A stretch of DNA of 36,742 nucleotides, from contig NZ_QXXQ01000020.1 of NCBI RefSeq assembly GCF_003570715.1, positions 1-36,742 of the forward strand, in the 5' to 3' direction. The notes beneath the pieces are model-generated. The model saw only the letters and a list, made by a program, of their open reading frames with translations. It did not search any database and was not told the origin of the DNA. The DNA is from Gemmobacter lutimaris. GTDB taxonomy: Bacteria; Pseudomonadota; Alphaproteobacteria; Rhodobacterales; Rhodobacteraceae. Positions 14,530 through 22,256 of this stretch are shown piece after piece. Numbering within the stretch: the stretch's first letter is position 1; the number at the start of each line of letters is the position of its first letter. The position numbers were made by a program, and so were the translations under genes.

Positions 14530-15159
14530 ATGATGGTCTCATCCGCCTCTGTTCCCGATCGGGTCATGAAGCGTGTCCGGGCAAATGGACGCGGCAGTGT
14601 CTTCACGCCGCGTGATTTCCTAGACATCGCCACCCGGGCCGCTGTCGACCAAGCCCTGTCCCGATTGACGAAGTCCGGCCAATTGCGAAGGCTTGCTCGC
14701 GGCCTTTACGATTTTCCAAAGCTGCACCCCAAACTGGGGCCTCTGTCCCCTGCGCCGGACGATGTGGCACAGGCTCTCGCCCGGGAAACCGGCTCGCACC
14801 TGCAGATAGACGGCGCCCGCGCCGCAAACGCGCTTGGCCTTTCGACCCAGGTTGCCGCCCAAAGCTCCTGGCTCACCGATGGCCCCTCCAGGCGCGTCGT
14901 GCTGGGCAAGCGCATCGTGGATCTCCGTCATGCCTCGCCTAAGCATCTGATCGCCCCCGGCAGTCCAGCCGGGACCGTCGTTCAGGCGCTGCGGCATGTC
15001 GGCGTGTCCCGCGCTGCAGATGTGGCGCAGGTCGCGGCCCGTACCCTGTCGGACGGCGACAAGAAGATCCTCAGCAAGAGCGCAGTTCAAGCGCCTGCCT
15101 GGATGCGCGCTACTCTTCTGTCGATTGCCGGTCACGGATTGGGCGACCTTCGTGGATAA
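14530..15159 (+). CDS. abiEi: AbiEi-type antitoxin (DUF6088-like)
   Basis: This 209-residue protein begins with a winged helix-turn-helix (GRGSVFTPRDFLDIATRAAVDQALSRL, then GLYDFPKLHPKLG, about residues 20-68). An AbiEi C-terminal domain follows, including HLQIDGARAANALGLSTQ and TDGPSRRVVLG. It pairs with the nucleotidyltransferase toxin that follows in a type IV toxin-antitoxin system in which the antitoxin represses transcription and does not bind the toxin. The first two codons are both ATG; 14530 or 14533 is possible. The 3' end overlaps the toxin start by several bases. Confidence 0.85.
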   Translation: MMVSSASVPDRVMKRVRANGRGSVFTPRDFLDIATRAAVDQALSRLTKSGQLRRLARGLYDFPKLHPKLGPLSPAPDDVAQALARETGSHLQIDGARAANALGLSTQVAAQSSWLTDGPSRRVVLGKRIVDLRHASPKHLIAPGSPAGTVVQALRHVGVSRAADVAQVAARTLSDGDKKILSKSAVQAPAWMRATLLSIAGHGLGDLRG

Positions 15160-16189
15160 GGTCGCCCGTCTCCCCTTCGCCGAACGGGCTGCACTCTTCG
15201 GAGAGAGCGCCGCCATGCGGGGTATCGCCAATACGATCATCGAAAAGGACTTCTGGGTCTGCTGGACCCTGAGGCGCATCTTTGCCTTACCGAAGGGCGA
15301 GACGGCCTCACTTGTCTTCAAGGGCGGGACGTCGCTCTCCAAAGCGTACAACGCGATCCGGCGGTTCTCCGAAGATATCGACTTGTCATTTGATCGCGCC
15401 GACCTCGGATACGCAGGCGAACGTGATCCCGAGAAGGAGGGACTCGGTCGGAAAAAGGCGGAGAAGCTGATCGATGACCTCGGGAGCGATGTCGCGGCCC
15501 ATATCGCAGGCAGATTTCTCCCTGCTCTGCGGGCCGCCTTCGTCAACGCAATGGGAGAACCTGACAAAGGCGAGTGGTCCCTGGCCATTGATCCCGCTGA
15601 TGCTCAAACCGTGAACTTCCACTACCCGTCGGCGTTCTCCGACACCGAATATGCCGGAATGTCCTACATCATCCCCCGCGTGAAACTCGAACTCGGAGCG
15701 CGCGGCGATCCGTGGCCAACAGAAGAGCGGGTGATCCGGCCCTATGCGGCCGACGATTTTCCCACCTTCTTCGAGGACCACGACACAACCGTGACCGTCC
15801 TCTCTGCGCGACGTACCTTCTGGGAGAAGGTCACGGCACTCCATGCGGAAGCCCATCGGCCGGATGGCTCACCCACGCCGCAATATTTCTCGCGGCACTT
15901 CTACGATATCGCGATGCTGCTTGAGACCGACGACGGGAAGGCGGCCGCGCAGGATTTCGACCTCCTTGCACAGGTTACGCGGCACAAGTCGATCTTCTTC
16001 CGCTCAGCATGGGCGAGCTATGACACCGCAAAGCCCGGATCGCTGCGGCTCGTGCCCAGTGAGGATAGGATCAAGGATCTCCGCGCCGATTACCGGGCCA
16101 TGGCCCCGATGATGTTCGACGCGAAGGCTCCTGCCTTCGACGACATCCTGGCTCGGATCGGTCAGTTCCAGGACGATGCAAACCGCTGA
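15152..16189 (+). CDS. abiEii: AbiEii-type nucleotidyltransferase toxin
   Basis: GTG 15152 is chosen because it overlaps the antitoxin stop (GTGGATAA) and gives a 345-residue protein of the usual length; the first ATG (15215) would remove the conserved EKDFW-region helix. Motifs are EKDFWVCWTL near residue 30, KGGTSLSKAY near 57-66 and SEDIDLSF near 73-80. The last two form the GG/S and D-x-D metal-binding site of the DNA polymerase beta-like fold. AbiEii toxins transfer nucleotides to tRNA or other targets and can abort phage infection. A hairpin terminator follows at 16240. Confidence 0.85.
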   Translation: MDKVARLPFAERAALFGESAAMRGIANTIIEKDFWVCWTLRRIFALPKGETASLVFKGGTSLSKAYNAIRRFSEDIDLSFDRADLGYAGERDPEKEGLGRKKAEKLIDDLGSDVAAHIAGRFLPALRAAFVNAMGEPDKGEWSLAIDPADAQTVNFHYPSAFSDTEYAGMSYIIPRVKLELGARGDPWPTEERVIRPYAADDFPTFFEDHDTTVTVLSARRTFWEKVTALHAEAHRPDGSPTPQYFSRHFYDIAMLLETDDGKAAAQDFDLLAQVTRHKSIFFRSAWASYDTAKPGSLRLVPSEDRIKDLRADYRAMAPMMFDAKAPAFDDILARIGQFQDDANR

Positions 16190-16239
16190 CGCCCATCAGG
16201 CGCCGACGATCGGCTATCGCCGATTTGGAGGAAGCCTTC

Positions 16240-16266
16240 GGCCCCGGTCTTTCGACCGGGGCCTTT
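16240..16266 (+). terminator. Intrinsic terminator after AbiEii
   Basis: GGCCCCGGT (16240-16248) pairs with ACCGGGGCC (16255-16263); the TTTCG-type loop differs from copy 1 by one base. TTT follows. It lies 50 bp after the toxin stop codon. Confidence 0.65.
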
Positions 16267-16276
16267 GCCTTTGCGA

Positions 16277-16600
16277 TCAGTCGCCGCGGCGGGTGGTGGG
16301 GCGGGACCAGATGAGGCTGTAGCCCTCGCCGTCTTCGTCATCGAAGAGGTTGGCGTAGATGGGCGCGGCGAAGCTCGGATCGTCCAGCTTCAGGCCCAGG
16401 TATTCGCGGCCCTCATTCGATTTCTTCGTCCAGGCGGCGCCGATCTCGGCGCGGCCGACCAGGACCCGGTGGGAGGGGGCATTCTCGCCCGAGGCCCGCA
16501 GATCGGGGACGAGGCGCACGCCCTTGGCCTGCAGGCTGAGGGTGAAGATTTCGCCGGTGTATTCATTGCCGGTCTTCTTGAAGGTGCCGATGGTCGCCAT
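16277..16600 (-). CDS. DUF736 family protein, copy 2
   Basis: The 107-residue paralogue of the gene at 6932 begins MATIGTFKKTGNEYTGEIFTL and differs at only a few positions, including VPDLR in place of AADLR and TTRRGD in place of NTRRGD. The reading frame is intact. The ATG at 16600 follows GGAGAAAGAAC. As with copy 1 the family is widespread on mobile replicons and has no established function. Two near-identical copies on one replicon are unusual and make this a substrate for recombination. Confidence 0.9.
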   Translation of the reverse strand: MATIGTFKKTGNEYTGEIFTLSLQAKGVRLVPDLRASGENAPSHRVLVGRAEIGAAWTKKSNEGREYLGLKLDDPSFAAPIYANLFDDEDGEGYSLIWSRPTTRRGD

Positions 16601-16772
16601 GTTCTTTCTCCGTTTTGCTATGTTTCGGGCCCGCGTCCTTGCGGCCTCGATGGCGATCGACAACCCGGAGGCGACCTCTGGCGCACCCCCTTCACGGGGG
16701 CTGGACAGCACAGGAGGAACTTTCTTGTCCCGCGAGGAATGGCGGTGCCCGCACCGGCAGGGGAAGAAAGTT

Positions 16773-16937
16773 GTGACGACGCTGTTGCGCCGAAGCGGTC
16801 GAGGCGAAGCCGTCCTTCGGGCAGATCAGCCCATCACCAGAGGCCGTTTGGACGCGGTCTGGGACAGACGGAGAGAGGAGATCAAGGCGACCCTGAAGGC
16901 CCGTCAGGAGAGACAGGACTGGCACCACAGGCGATGA
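16773..16937 (+). CDS. Small ORF in repeat copy 2 (54 aa, hypothetical)
   Basis: The GTG start, GGGGAAGAAA upstream region and 54-codon length are the same as in copy 1. The product ends RQERQDWHHRR. Keeping the frame argues weakly for coding; the excess of amino-acid-changing differences argues against strong selection. No family is recognised. Confidence 0.4.
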   Translation: MTTLLRRSGRGEAVLRADQPITRGRLDAVWDRRREEIKATLKARQERQDWHHRR

Positions 16938-17244
16938 GAACCAACTCAGACCGCCAGGCCTGCGTGCGCTTCCCCTGCCCTGCTGCCTCGCGGTATACGA
17001 CGCACCGACGGGCTTCAGGTCTGCCCGCTGATGGCAAAGCAAATGACGATCTTCGAGCGACTTGGCCGCGATTGGGCCAAGATGCTGGTCGATCTGGCCT
17101 GCGGTCTCCACTACTTCCGCCCAATTCGTTGAGAAACAGACGGCGGTGTATGTGCCCTGGTCCCCCTGCCCCACTCACCGCCGCGCCGATGATCGCCCAG
17201 CAAACGCCTTTCGAAAACCGGGGCCGCGGCATCCGCACCCGAGC
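16938..17244. other. Distal part of repeat copy 2, no firm gene
   Basis: A 29-codon frame starting at 17044 (MTIFERLGRDWAKMLVD...) is open here but interrupted in copy 1. It could be a remnant of a short peptide or chance. Two GGGCAGGG octamers (minus strand, 16973 and 17164) fall inside, in the same relative places as in copy 1. Confidence 0.4.
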
Positions 17245-17273
17245 TTGAACGAAACACGAACAGGCTCTATGCT
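17245..17273 (+). promoter_or_regulatory. Sigma70-type promoter overlapping a perfect LexA box
   Basis: TTGAAC (17245-17250) and TATGCT (17268-17273) are 17 bp apart. GAAC-GAAACAC-GAAC (17247-17261), the complement of GTTC-N7-GTTC, overlaps the -35 element. It is the second exact LexA box found at a promoter in this window. Confidence 0.7.
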
Positions 17274-17303
17274 GAATCTACATCTTGCAAAGTGAGGCCA
17301 GCC

Positions 17304-17531
17304 GTGACTCCATACCGTGATTGGGACCAGGATTCCGGCATCCGGGCCTATGAGATTGGCTCAACGCATATGGATATCGTGTTCAAGGATGGAGCGATCT
17401 ATCGCTACACCTCGTTGTCGGCTGGGCAGGCCAATATCGACCGCATGATCGTGCTGGCGCGGGCGGGAGATGGGCTGAACCAGTTCATCAATCGGGCCGT
17501 TAAGACGCGCTACGCCGAACGGATGGCATGA
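17304..17531 (+). CDS. KTSC-like small protein with LexA-box promoter
   Basis: GTG 17304 is chosen because GTGAGG lies 6 bp upstream; a GTG at 17292 would add four residues. The 75-residue product has a KTSC-like core (MDIVFKDGAIYRYTSL, then ARAGDGLNQFINRAVKTRY). KTSC is a small domain found alone and at the C-terminus of some lysyl-tRNA synthetases; its biochemical role is not established. The promoter suggests induction by DNA damage. It ends convergently with the ParB-like gene, with a shared hairpin between them. Confidence 0.7.
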   Translation: MTPYRDWDQDSGIRAYEIGSTHMDIVFKDGAIYRYTSLSAGQANIDRMIVLARAGDGLNQFINRAVKTRYAERMA

Positions 17532-17558
17532 AGCATTCGCTCTCGATCCGCCCACATG

Positions 17559-17588
17559 AAAAAACGGGGTGACCGAAGCCACCCCGTT
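17559..17588 (-). terminator. Intrinsic terminator of the ParB-like gene
   Basis: AACGGGGTG/CACCCCGTT (17563-17571, 17580-17588) form a 9-bp perfect stem closed by a UUCG-type loop. On the minus strand it is followed by six Us (17559-17564), directly after the stop codon at 17594. It may also slow plus-strand transcription from the KTSC gene. Confidence 0.8.
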
Positions 17589-17593
17589 CCAGG

Positions 17594-19732
17594 TCATTCT
17601 GCCGCGATCAGCTGCTGGCGCTCCTCTTCGTCTTCAGGATGCGCCTCGTCGTCTTCCGTGAGGAAGGCGGGAAGCTCATCGCTGCCGACGTCCTGCACCG
17701 GAGCGGCAGCCGCATCGGGGTCGTCCAGCCGCAGCGGCTCGGGCAGCCAGCCGGAGCCGTCGAGGAGCCGTTCAGCCTCGCACGCCATGTCGCCCTTCTT
17801 CAGGTGGTCGATCAACTGCGCCGCACTTTCGCCCACCCCTTCGCGCACGGCTTCCAGGATGCGGCTCTTGGTGACGCGGCCGAGGTAGTTGGCGACCGTC
17901 GGCTTCCAGCCCGCCTCGACGAGATCGAGCCCGGTGGTACGGGCCAGACGATCCGCCTCGCGCAGACGGCGATCGAGACCGTGCTGGCTGATTCCCATGC
18001 CGCTGTAGGGGTTGGGACGCTCGTAGAGCGCGTTCACCCCGAAGCTGAGGCAATGGGCGAGGAGCGCCTGACGGCTCGCCTCATCCAGCGCATGCAGCCA
18101 ATCCCAGAGCACATCATCCCCCTGCCCCAGCGGCATGTCCGCCTTCCAACCGGCGTGGCGGGTGTCGATGTTCTGGGCCGGAAAGCTGTCGGCAAGATCT
18201 GCGGACTGCACGGCCAAGTGGATGTCGCGCACATTGGCTTCAAGCGCGGCCCCGGAGGCGCGAGAGACGAAGCAATCCGTGACCAACTTGTGCAGAAGCG
18301 CCGTCATCGCGATGCGCGGGTTGTTGGCGACGGCATCGCGCAGCGCCAGGGTGCGATGTGCGGTCAGTTCGATGACGAGACGCTCCGGCAGCGGCTTGAT
18401 CGCATCGCCTTCGTCCTCATCCTCCTCCAGCGGGCGCGTTTCGCCAGCCATGCTGATCACCGGAGCAGGGCGTTCGCCGGTGCCGGGGTCCATCGGCTCG
18501 GTGCCATCCGCGCCAACGTCACCCGCATTGCCCAGCGGCTCTGCGCGCGCTTCATCCTCGGGCCGAACAAACCCGCGTTCAACCAGCAAACTGCCGTCGC
18601 TGTCGATGCTGACGAAGGCCCCTGCACTGCCGATCTGATCGGGATCGAAGGCCATCCGGCGGCTATCAAAGGCGCTGAGCTGACGTTCGATTTCGCCCAA
18701 GCGCTGATCGACCTCTTCGGGCAGGTCCTCGGCCTCGGCATATTCGGCCTCCAGCCGGTCGTATTCGTCACGCAGCGCCTCGCGGGTTGCCCGCTCCTCG
18801 TTCGTCAGATCGACCGTGGTGCCCAGGAGTTCGCGCAGGCCCATGGTGTGTCCGTAGGGAAAGCCCACGGCGACCTCGATCCATTTCCAGCCCTCGCCAG
18901 CGATGGCCTCGGCTTCCGCCTTCAGCTTCTCGCCAACAAGGCGTTCAAGCAGCACAGAGTCTTGCAGCCAACCACCATCATCCTGCTGGAAGAGGTCGCG
19001 CAGGACGAAGCCGCCCGCGGCCTCATAGGCATCGAGCCCGAGGAACCGGGCGCGCTTGTCAGAGGCCCGCACAGACCCTTCCGTCAGCATGCGGCGGATC
19101 TGGTAAGGTTCTTTCGACCAGGAATTCTTTACCGCCTCCCAGACCTGCGCTTGACGTGCGTGATCGCTGGAGACGGTGAAGGCCATCAGCTGTTCCAGCG
19201 TCATCTCATCGGCGGCGTAGACTTCGAGGAGCACCGGCGCGACGGCGACGAGGCGCAGGCGCTGCTTCACCACCTTGGCATCGACGAAGAAGGCCGCCGC
19301 GATGGCTTCTTCGGTCATGCCCTTCTCGCGCATCGCCTGGAAGGCGCGGAACTGGTCCAGAGGATGCAGCGGCGCCCGCTCGATGTTCTCGGCCAGTGAG
19401 ACTTCATCGATCAGCACGCCATCATCGACGGAGCTGACGATGCAGGGCACCGGGGCCGATTTGGCTAGGCGCTTTTGCTTCACCAGCAGTTCCAGCGCGC
19501 GGTAACGGCGGCCGCCAGCGGGCACTTCGAACTTTCCGGTCTCGACCCCATCCTCACCGATCACCGGGCAAACGTGCAGGCTCTGGATCAGGCCGCGGCG
19601 GGCAATGGATTCGGCCAGTTCGTCCACCGAGATCCCGGCCTTCACACGCCGGACGTTAGACTGGCTCAGGACCAGATTGTGGAAGGGGATATCCCGCGAG
19701 GACGCGAGGGTGATTTTCTGCATATTGGTCAT
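17594..19732 (-). CDS. Large ParB/RepB/Spo0J-domain plasmid protein
   Basis: The 712-residue product starts MTNMQKITLASSRDIPFHNL at 19732, right after a nested-hairpin leader. Residues ~20-200 form a ParB N-terminal domain: VPAGGRRYRALELL near 72 (the GERRYRA CTP-binding box) and VSLAENIERAPLHPLDQFRAF near 112, followed by a helix-turn-helix. The long C-terminus holds a coiled, acidic stretch (about residues 340-385) and no known domain. Such oversized ParB-like proteins sit beside DUF932 and RadC genes on alphaproteobacterial plasmids. They are probably not the partition ParB, because a repABC system with its own RepB is expected upstream of repC. Confidence 0.8.
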   Translation of the reverse strand: MTNMQKITLASSRDIPFHNLVLSQSNVRRVKAGISVDELAESIARRGLIQSLHVCPVIGEDGVETGKFEVPAGGRRYRALELLVKQKRLAKSAPVPCIVSSVDDGVLIDEVSLAENIERAPLHPLDQFRAFQAMREKGMTEEAIAAAFFVDAKVVKQRLRLVAVAPVLLEVYAADEMTLEQLMAFTVSSDHARQAQVWEAVKNSWSKEPYQIRRMLTEGSVRASDKRARFLGLDAYEAAGGFVLRDLFQQDDGGWLQDSVLLERLVGEKLKAEAEAIAGEGWKWIEVAVGFPYGHTMGLRELLGTTVDLTNEERATREALRDEYDRLEAEYAEAEDLPEEVDQRLGEIERQLSAFDSRRMAFDPDQIGSAGAFVSIDSDGSLLVERGFVRPEDEARAEPLGNAGDVGADGTEPMDPGTGERPAPVISMAGETRPLEEDEDEGDAIKPLPERLVIELTAHRTLALRDAVANNPRIAMTALLHKLVTDCFVSRASGAALEANVRDIHLAVQSADLADSFPAQNIDTRHAGWKADMPLGQGDDVLWDWLHALDEASRQALLAHCLSFGVNALYERPNPYSGMGISQHGLDRRLREADRLARTTGLDLVEAGWKPTVANYLGRVTKSRILEAVREGVGESAAQLIDHLKKGDMACEAERLLDGSGWLPEPLRLDDPDAAAAPVQDVGSDELPAFLTEDDEAHPEDEEERQQLIAAE

Positions 19733-19787
19733 TGGACCGATCTCCCGACGGGCGCCGAGAACCTCTCTCTCGACTTCCAACCCGTCG
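19733..19787 (-). promoter_or_regulatory. Nested-hairpin leader 6, before ParB-like gene
   Basis: CGACGGG/CCCGTCG (19781-19787 with 19746-19752) forms the outer stem and CGAGA/TCTCG (19768-19772 with 19756-19760) the inner hairpin with a GAGAGGT loop. The GGGAGATC ribosome binding region starts at the base of the outer stem. Confidence 0.6.
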
Positions 19788-19845
19788 AAAACCCCCTGCC
19801 CTTCTCTCCCTCTGACCCACGCGGCCGCTGCGCCAGGGCTGGTCA

Positions 19846-20346
19846 TTAGAAATCCCCCCGGCCGCGCAGACTGACCTCCCGTCCCGCACCGACGATGATG
19901 TGGTCGTGCAAGGTGAGGCCGAGGACGCCACAGGCCTTCTGAACTTCCTTCGTCATGGCGATGTCGGCCTCCGATGGCTCGGGATCGCCGGACGGGTGGT
20001 TGTGGACCAGGATCAGCGCCGAGGCATTGAGGTCCAGGGCGCGCCTGACAACCTCTCGCGGATAGACCGGGACGTGATCGACCGTACCGACGCCAAGGCG
20101 CTCGTCGGAGATCAGGCGGTTCTTGCGGTCGAGGTATAACACATGGAACCGTTCGACCTCACCGCGAACTGCGAGCGCGCAATAGTCCAGAAGCGCAGCC
20201 CAAGACGCCAGCACAGGATTACGGTTGATGTGGCGGGCAAGGATCTCGCGGGCGGCAAAGATCGTGGCCTGCTCTTGTGCGGTCAGCTCGGCGCAGCAAG
20301 AGCGACGCGGGATGAAGGTGGCGGGGTGTTCGAAAAAGCGGGTCAT
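19846..20346 (-). CDS. RadC-like JAB-domain protein
   Basis: This 166-residue protein is essentially the JAB/MPN domain of RadC-family proteins, with the metal-binding motif VHNHPSGDPEPSEADI near residues 113-128 and an upstream FHVLYLDRKNRLI strand. Despite the RadC name, no DNA-repair enzyme activity is established; plasmid copies (YeeS-like) are very common in anti-defence islands. The ATG at 20346 starts MTRFFEHPATF. It lies between DUF932 (terminator at 20433) and the ParB-like gene on the same strand, without a recognisable leader of its own. Confidence 0.85.
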   Translation of the reverse strand: MTRFFEHPATFIPRRSCCAELTAQEQATIFAAREILARHINRNPVLASWAALLDYCALAVRGEVERFHVLYLDRKNRLISDERLGVGTVDHVPVYPREVVRRALDLNASALILVHNHPSGDPEPSEADIAMTKEVQKACGVLGLTLHDHIIVGAGREVSLRGRGDF

Positions 20347-20432
20347 GTCTGGTCTCATTTACTGATCCCAGCCGAAATCGCCCGGACAGCATCTTGCCGC
20401 CAAGGCGAATTGGCCGAAATTGGAGGAAGGCG

Positions 20433-20469
20433 AAAAGGCGGGGCAGCAGGCCACGGAGCCCCCTGCCCC
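20433..20469 (-). terminator. Possible terminator after DUF932
   Basis: GGGGCAG/CTGCCCC (20463-20469 with 20440-20446) forms a 7-bp stem with a 16-nt loop; on the minus strand GCCTTTT (Us at 20433-20436) follows. It begins 12 bp past the DUF932 stop codon. The loop is long, so strength is uncertain. Confidence 0.45.
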
Positions 20470-20480
20470 ACTGCCGATGC

Positions 20481-21680
20481 TTAGCCGACGTGATCGAGGA
20501 GCTTCTTGGCCCGGCCTTCCATGTCGAGACGGGCATCCTGCTGGGTCTTGTCGCGCGCAAGCCGCGTGATGCCCTGCACGAAGTCAAAGATACTTTCCGG
20601 TGGGCGGCCCTCTTCCATCAGCACCTTCTCGATGATCTTGCTGGACTCGGCTTTCGAGAAGCCGCGTTTCCTCAGGAAGTTGTCCCGGTCCTCATCCGTC
20701 CGCGCCACGATCTGCTGCCGCGCGGCCTTGATGCCCTTCACGAAGCCCTGCGGCGAGGAATTGGCAAACCGCGTTAGGGCCGGGGCGGCCTCATGGGCAA
20801 AGCGGGAGGCGGCATACTTCGAGTGGCGGATGGTGATTTCCTGAAACTCTTCCTGCCCCCAAATGTTCCGGTTCTGGCAGACCGCCCGCAGGTAAAAGCT
20901 TGCCATGCCCAGCGTCTTGGCCCCCACTTCGGAATTCCAGCAGTAGAAACCCCGGAAGTAGAGATCGGGGGAGCCGTCGGGCAGCCGGCCCGCCTCAATT
21001 GGGTTGTGATCGTCGACCAGGAACAGGAAGACGTCGCGGTCCGAGGCATAGAGCGTGGTTGTGTCGCGGCTGATCTCGACATCGGGGTTGTAGACCCCGG
21101 TCGACCAGTCGAGCACGCCCGGCACCTTCCAGCGCGTGTCGCCCGTGCCATTGCCCGCGATGCGCTGGACCGCCTCGACCAGTTCATAGTCATGGATGCG
21201 GCCGTAGTCCGGCCCGGTGACCGCGCGCAGTTCCGTGCGACCATCTTCCGTCTCGAAGGTCTTCACTTGCTCGGCGCGGTGGTTGGTCAGGCCATATTGC
21301 AGGTTGATCCCCGCCAACGGCGCGGGCAGCTGCCGCAGGTAGGAGGCCGGAGCGCCAATGATGCTGGCGAGCTGGCCGAAGGCCCAGTGCGTGGGTGCGA
21401 CGGGTTCATGAGCCTTCGGCAGCATCAGATGCAACCGCTCGGGGTTGTCGCGCGCGGCCTCGACCCGGATGTCGGCCGTCGCGACGACACGGGACCGACT
21501 GCGCTCAGACCGACCCTTCACCGAGGCCCAGAGTTCATCGAGCGAGAGATACCGCTCGTCATCCGGCCGGTTGAACCATTCGGACGACACCCGCCCGTTC
21601 CGCTCACCCCGGCTTACATCTACCTTCCAGCCACCCGACCGGGCCGGCGCGACCGGATCCTGAACCTCCACAACACCCAT
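20481..21680 (-). CDS. DUF932 domain protein
   Basis: The 399-residue product contains the DUF932 core (LHLMLPKAHEPVAPTHWAFGQLASIIGAP, GRIHDYELVEAVQRI, FYLRAVCQNRNIWGQEEFQEITIRHSKYA). The family is typical of phages and plasmids, and its function is unknown, though a role in replication or transfer is often assumed from context. The ATG at 21680 is preceded by GGGAGATAGCTG at the foot of a nested-hairpin leader. Neighbours on the same strand are RadC/JAB and ParB-like genes, a frequent trio on rhodobacteral plasmids. Confidence 0.85.
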   Translation of the reverse strand: MGVVEVQDPVAPARSGGWKVDVSRGERNGRVSSEWFNRPDDERYLSLDELWASVKGRSERSRSRVVATADIRVEAARDNPERLHLMLPKAHEPVAPTHWAFGQLASIIGAPASYLRQLPAPLAGINLQYGLTNHRAEQVKTFETEDGRTELRAVTGPDYGRIHDYELVEAVQRIAGNGTGDTRWKVPGVLDWSTGVYNPDVEISRDTTTLYASDRDVFLFLVDDHNPIEAGRLPDGSPDLYFRGFYCWNSEVGAKTLGMASFYLRAVCQNRNIWGQEEFQEITIRHSKYAASRFAHEAAPALTRFANSSPQGFVKGIKAARQQIVARTDEDRDNFLRKRGFSKAESSKIIEKVLMEEGRPPESIFDFVQGITRLARDKTQQDARLDMEGRAKKLLDHVG

Positions 21681-21740
21681 CAGCTATCTCCCGCGACGGA
21701 CGCCGGGAGCCACTCTCCCGAACCCTCAACCCGTCACCGG
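21681..21740 (-). promoter_or_regulatory. Nested-hairpin leader 7, before DUF932 gene
   Basis: GTGACGG/CCGTCGC (21731-21737 with 21693-21699, one G-U) forms the outer stem and CGGGAG/CTCCCG (21715-21720 with 21704-21709) the inner hairpin. The GGGAGA ribosome binding site abuts the outer stem. It is closest in sequence to leader 3. Confidence 0.6.
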
Positions 21741-21900
21741 GAAACCAGCTTCCTCTTACTCTGGCCGACGTGAAGGGCGGGAAGCGGACAGTCCATTACT
21801 TCATTCTGTCGCCTTCCAGCCGCTGAATTACAGACTGAAGGAACGAACGTTTTGTGCGCATCCGCATCCAAAACTGACGCCTTGCTTCGCGCCATTTTAT

Positions 21901-21919
21901 CGTTTATCGACGATAAACG
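21901..21919. promoter_or_regulatory. ArsR operator, ars operon 1
   Basis: CGTTTATCG-A-CGATAAACG is a perfect palindrome with 9-bp arms, 17 bp before the arsR start. A TTGCTT at 21882 could be the -35 element, with the palindrome covering the -10. Confidence 0.7.
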
Positions 21920-21935
21920 GTATGTGGAGCCACTC

Positions 21936-22256
21936 ATGCACCATGACGACCAACTGGCGGAACTTTCCAAAGCCCTCGCGCATCCGGCACGCCTTCGGAT
22001 CGTGAGACTGTTGCAGGCAACGCCCGGCTGCATCGGCGGGGATATCGTGGGCGCGGTGGGTCTCGCGCAATCAACCGTGTCAGAGCACCTGCGCATCCTC
22101 AAGGCGGCGGGGATCATTTCGGGCGAGATCGACGGGCCGCGTGTCTGCTATGCGCTGAACCCCGATGCGTTGGCCCCGCTGGCGGAGTTCATCGCCAGCC
22201 TGACAGCGCTCCCCGGCGATGTCTGCTGCGTCCCCACCCGGAAGGAAACCCCATGA
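21936..22256 (+). CDS. arsR: ArsR-family arsenic-responsive repressor 1
   Basis: ATG 21936 (GGAG 6 bp upstream) gives a 106-residue winged-helix protein ([21 protein letters not shown], then [21 protein letters not shown]). Cysteines occur at GCIGG, VCYAL and in a C-terminal VCC pair. The VCC pair is reminiscent of ArsR types that bind As(III) near the C-terminus rather than in the CxC helix motif. It opens the arsR-acr3-arsC-arsH operon and overlaps acr3 by 4 bp (ATGA). The palindrome at 21901-21919 is its likely target. Confidence 0.9.
   Translation: MHHDDQLAELSKALAHPARLRIVRLLQATPGCIGGDIVGAVGLAQSTVSEHLRILKAAGIISGEIDGPRVCYALNPDALAPLAEFIASLTALPGDVCCVPTRKETP

Larger units (their letters stand above)
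16236..17199. repeat. Long direct repeat, copy 2 (partner 6890-7850)
   Basis: Same orientation and order as copy 1: terminator hairpin, DUF736 gene on the minus strand, divergent small ORF on the plus strand, then a decaying tail. The junction with AbiEii-side sequence at 16236 is sharp. Divergence increases to the right, so the repeat may be an old duplication homogenised on its left part. Confidence 0.9.

Noticed and set aside
17639-19399. 586-codon plus-strand frame opposite the ParB-like gene
   Set aside because: Shadow of the GC-rich ParB-like gene; no domain, no ribosome site.
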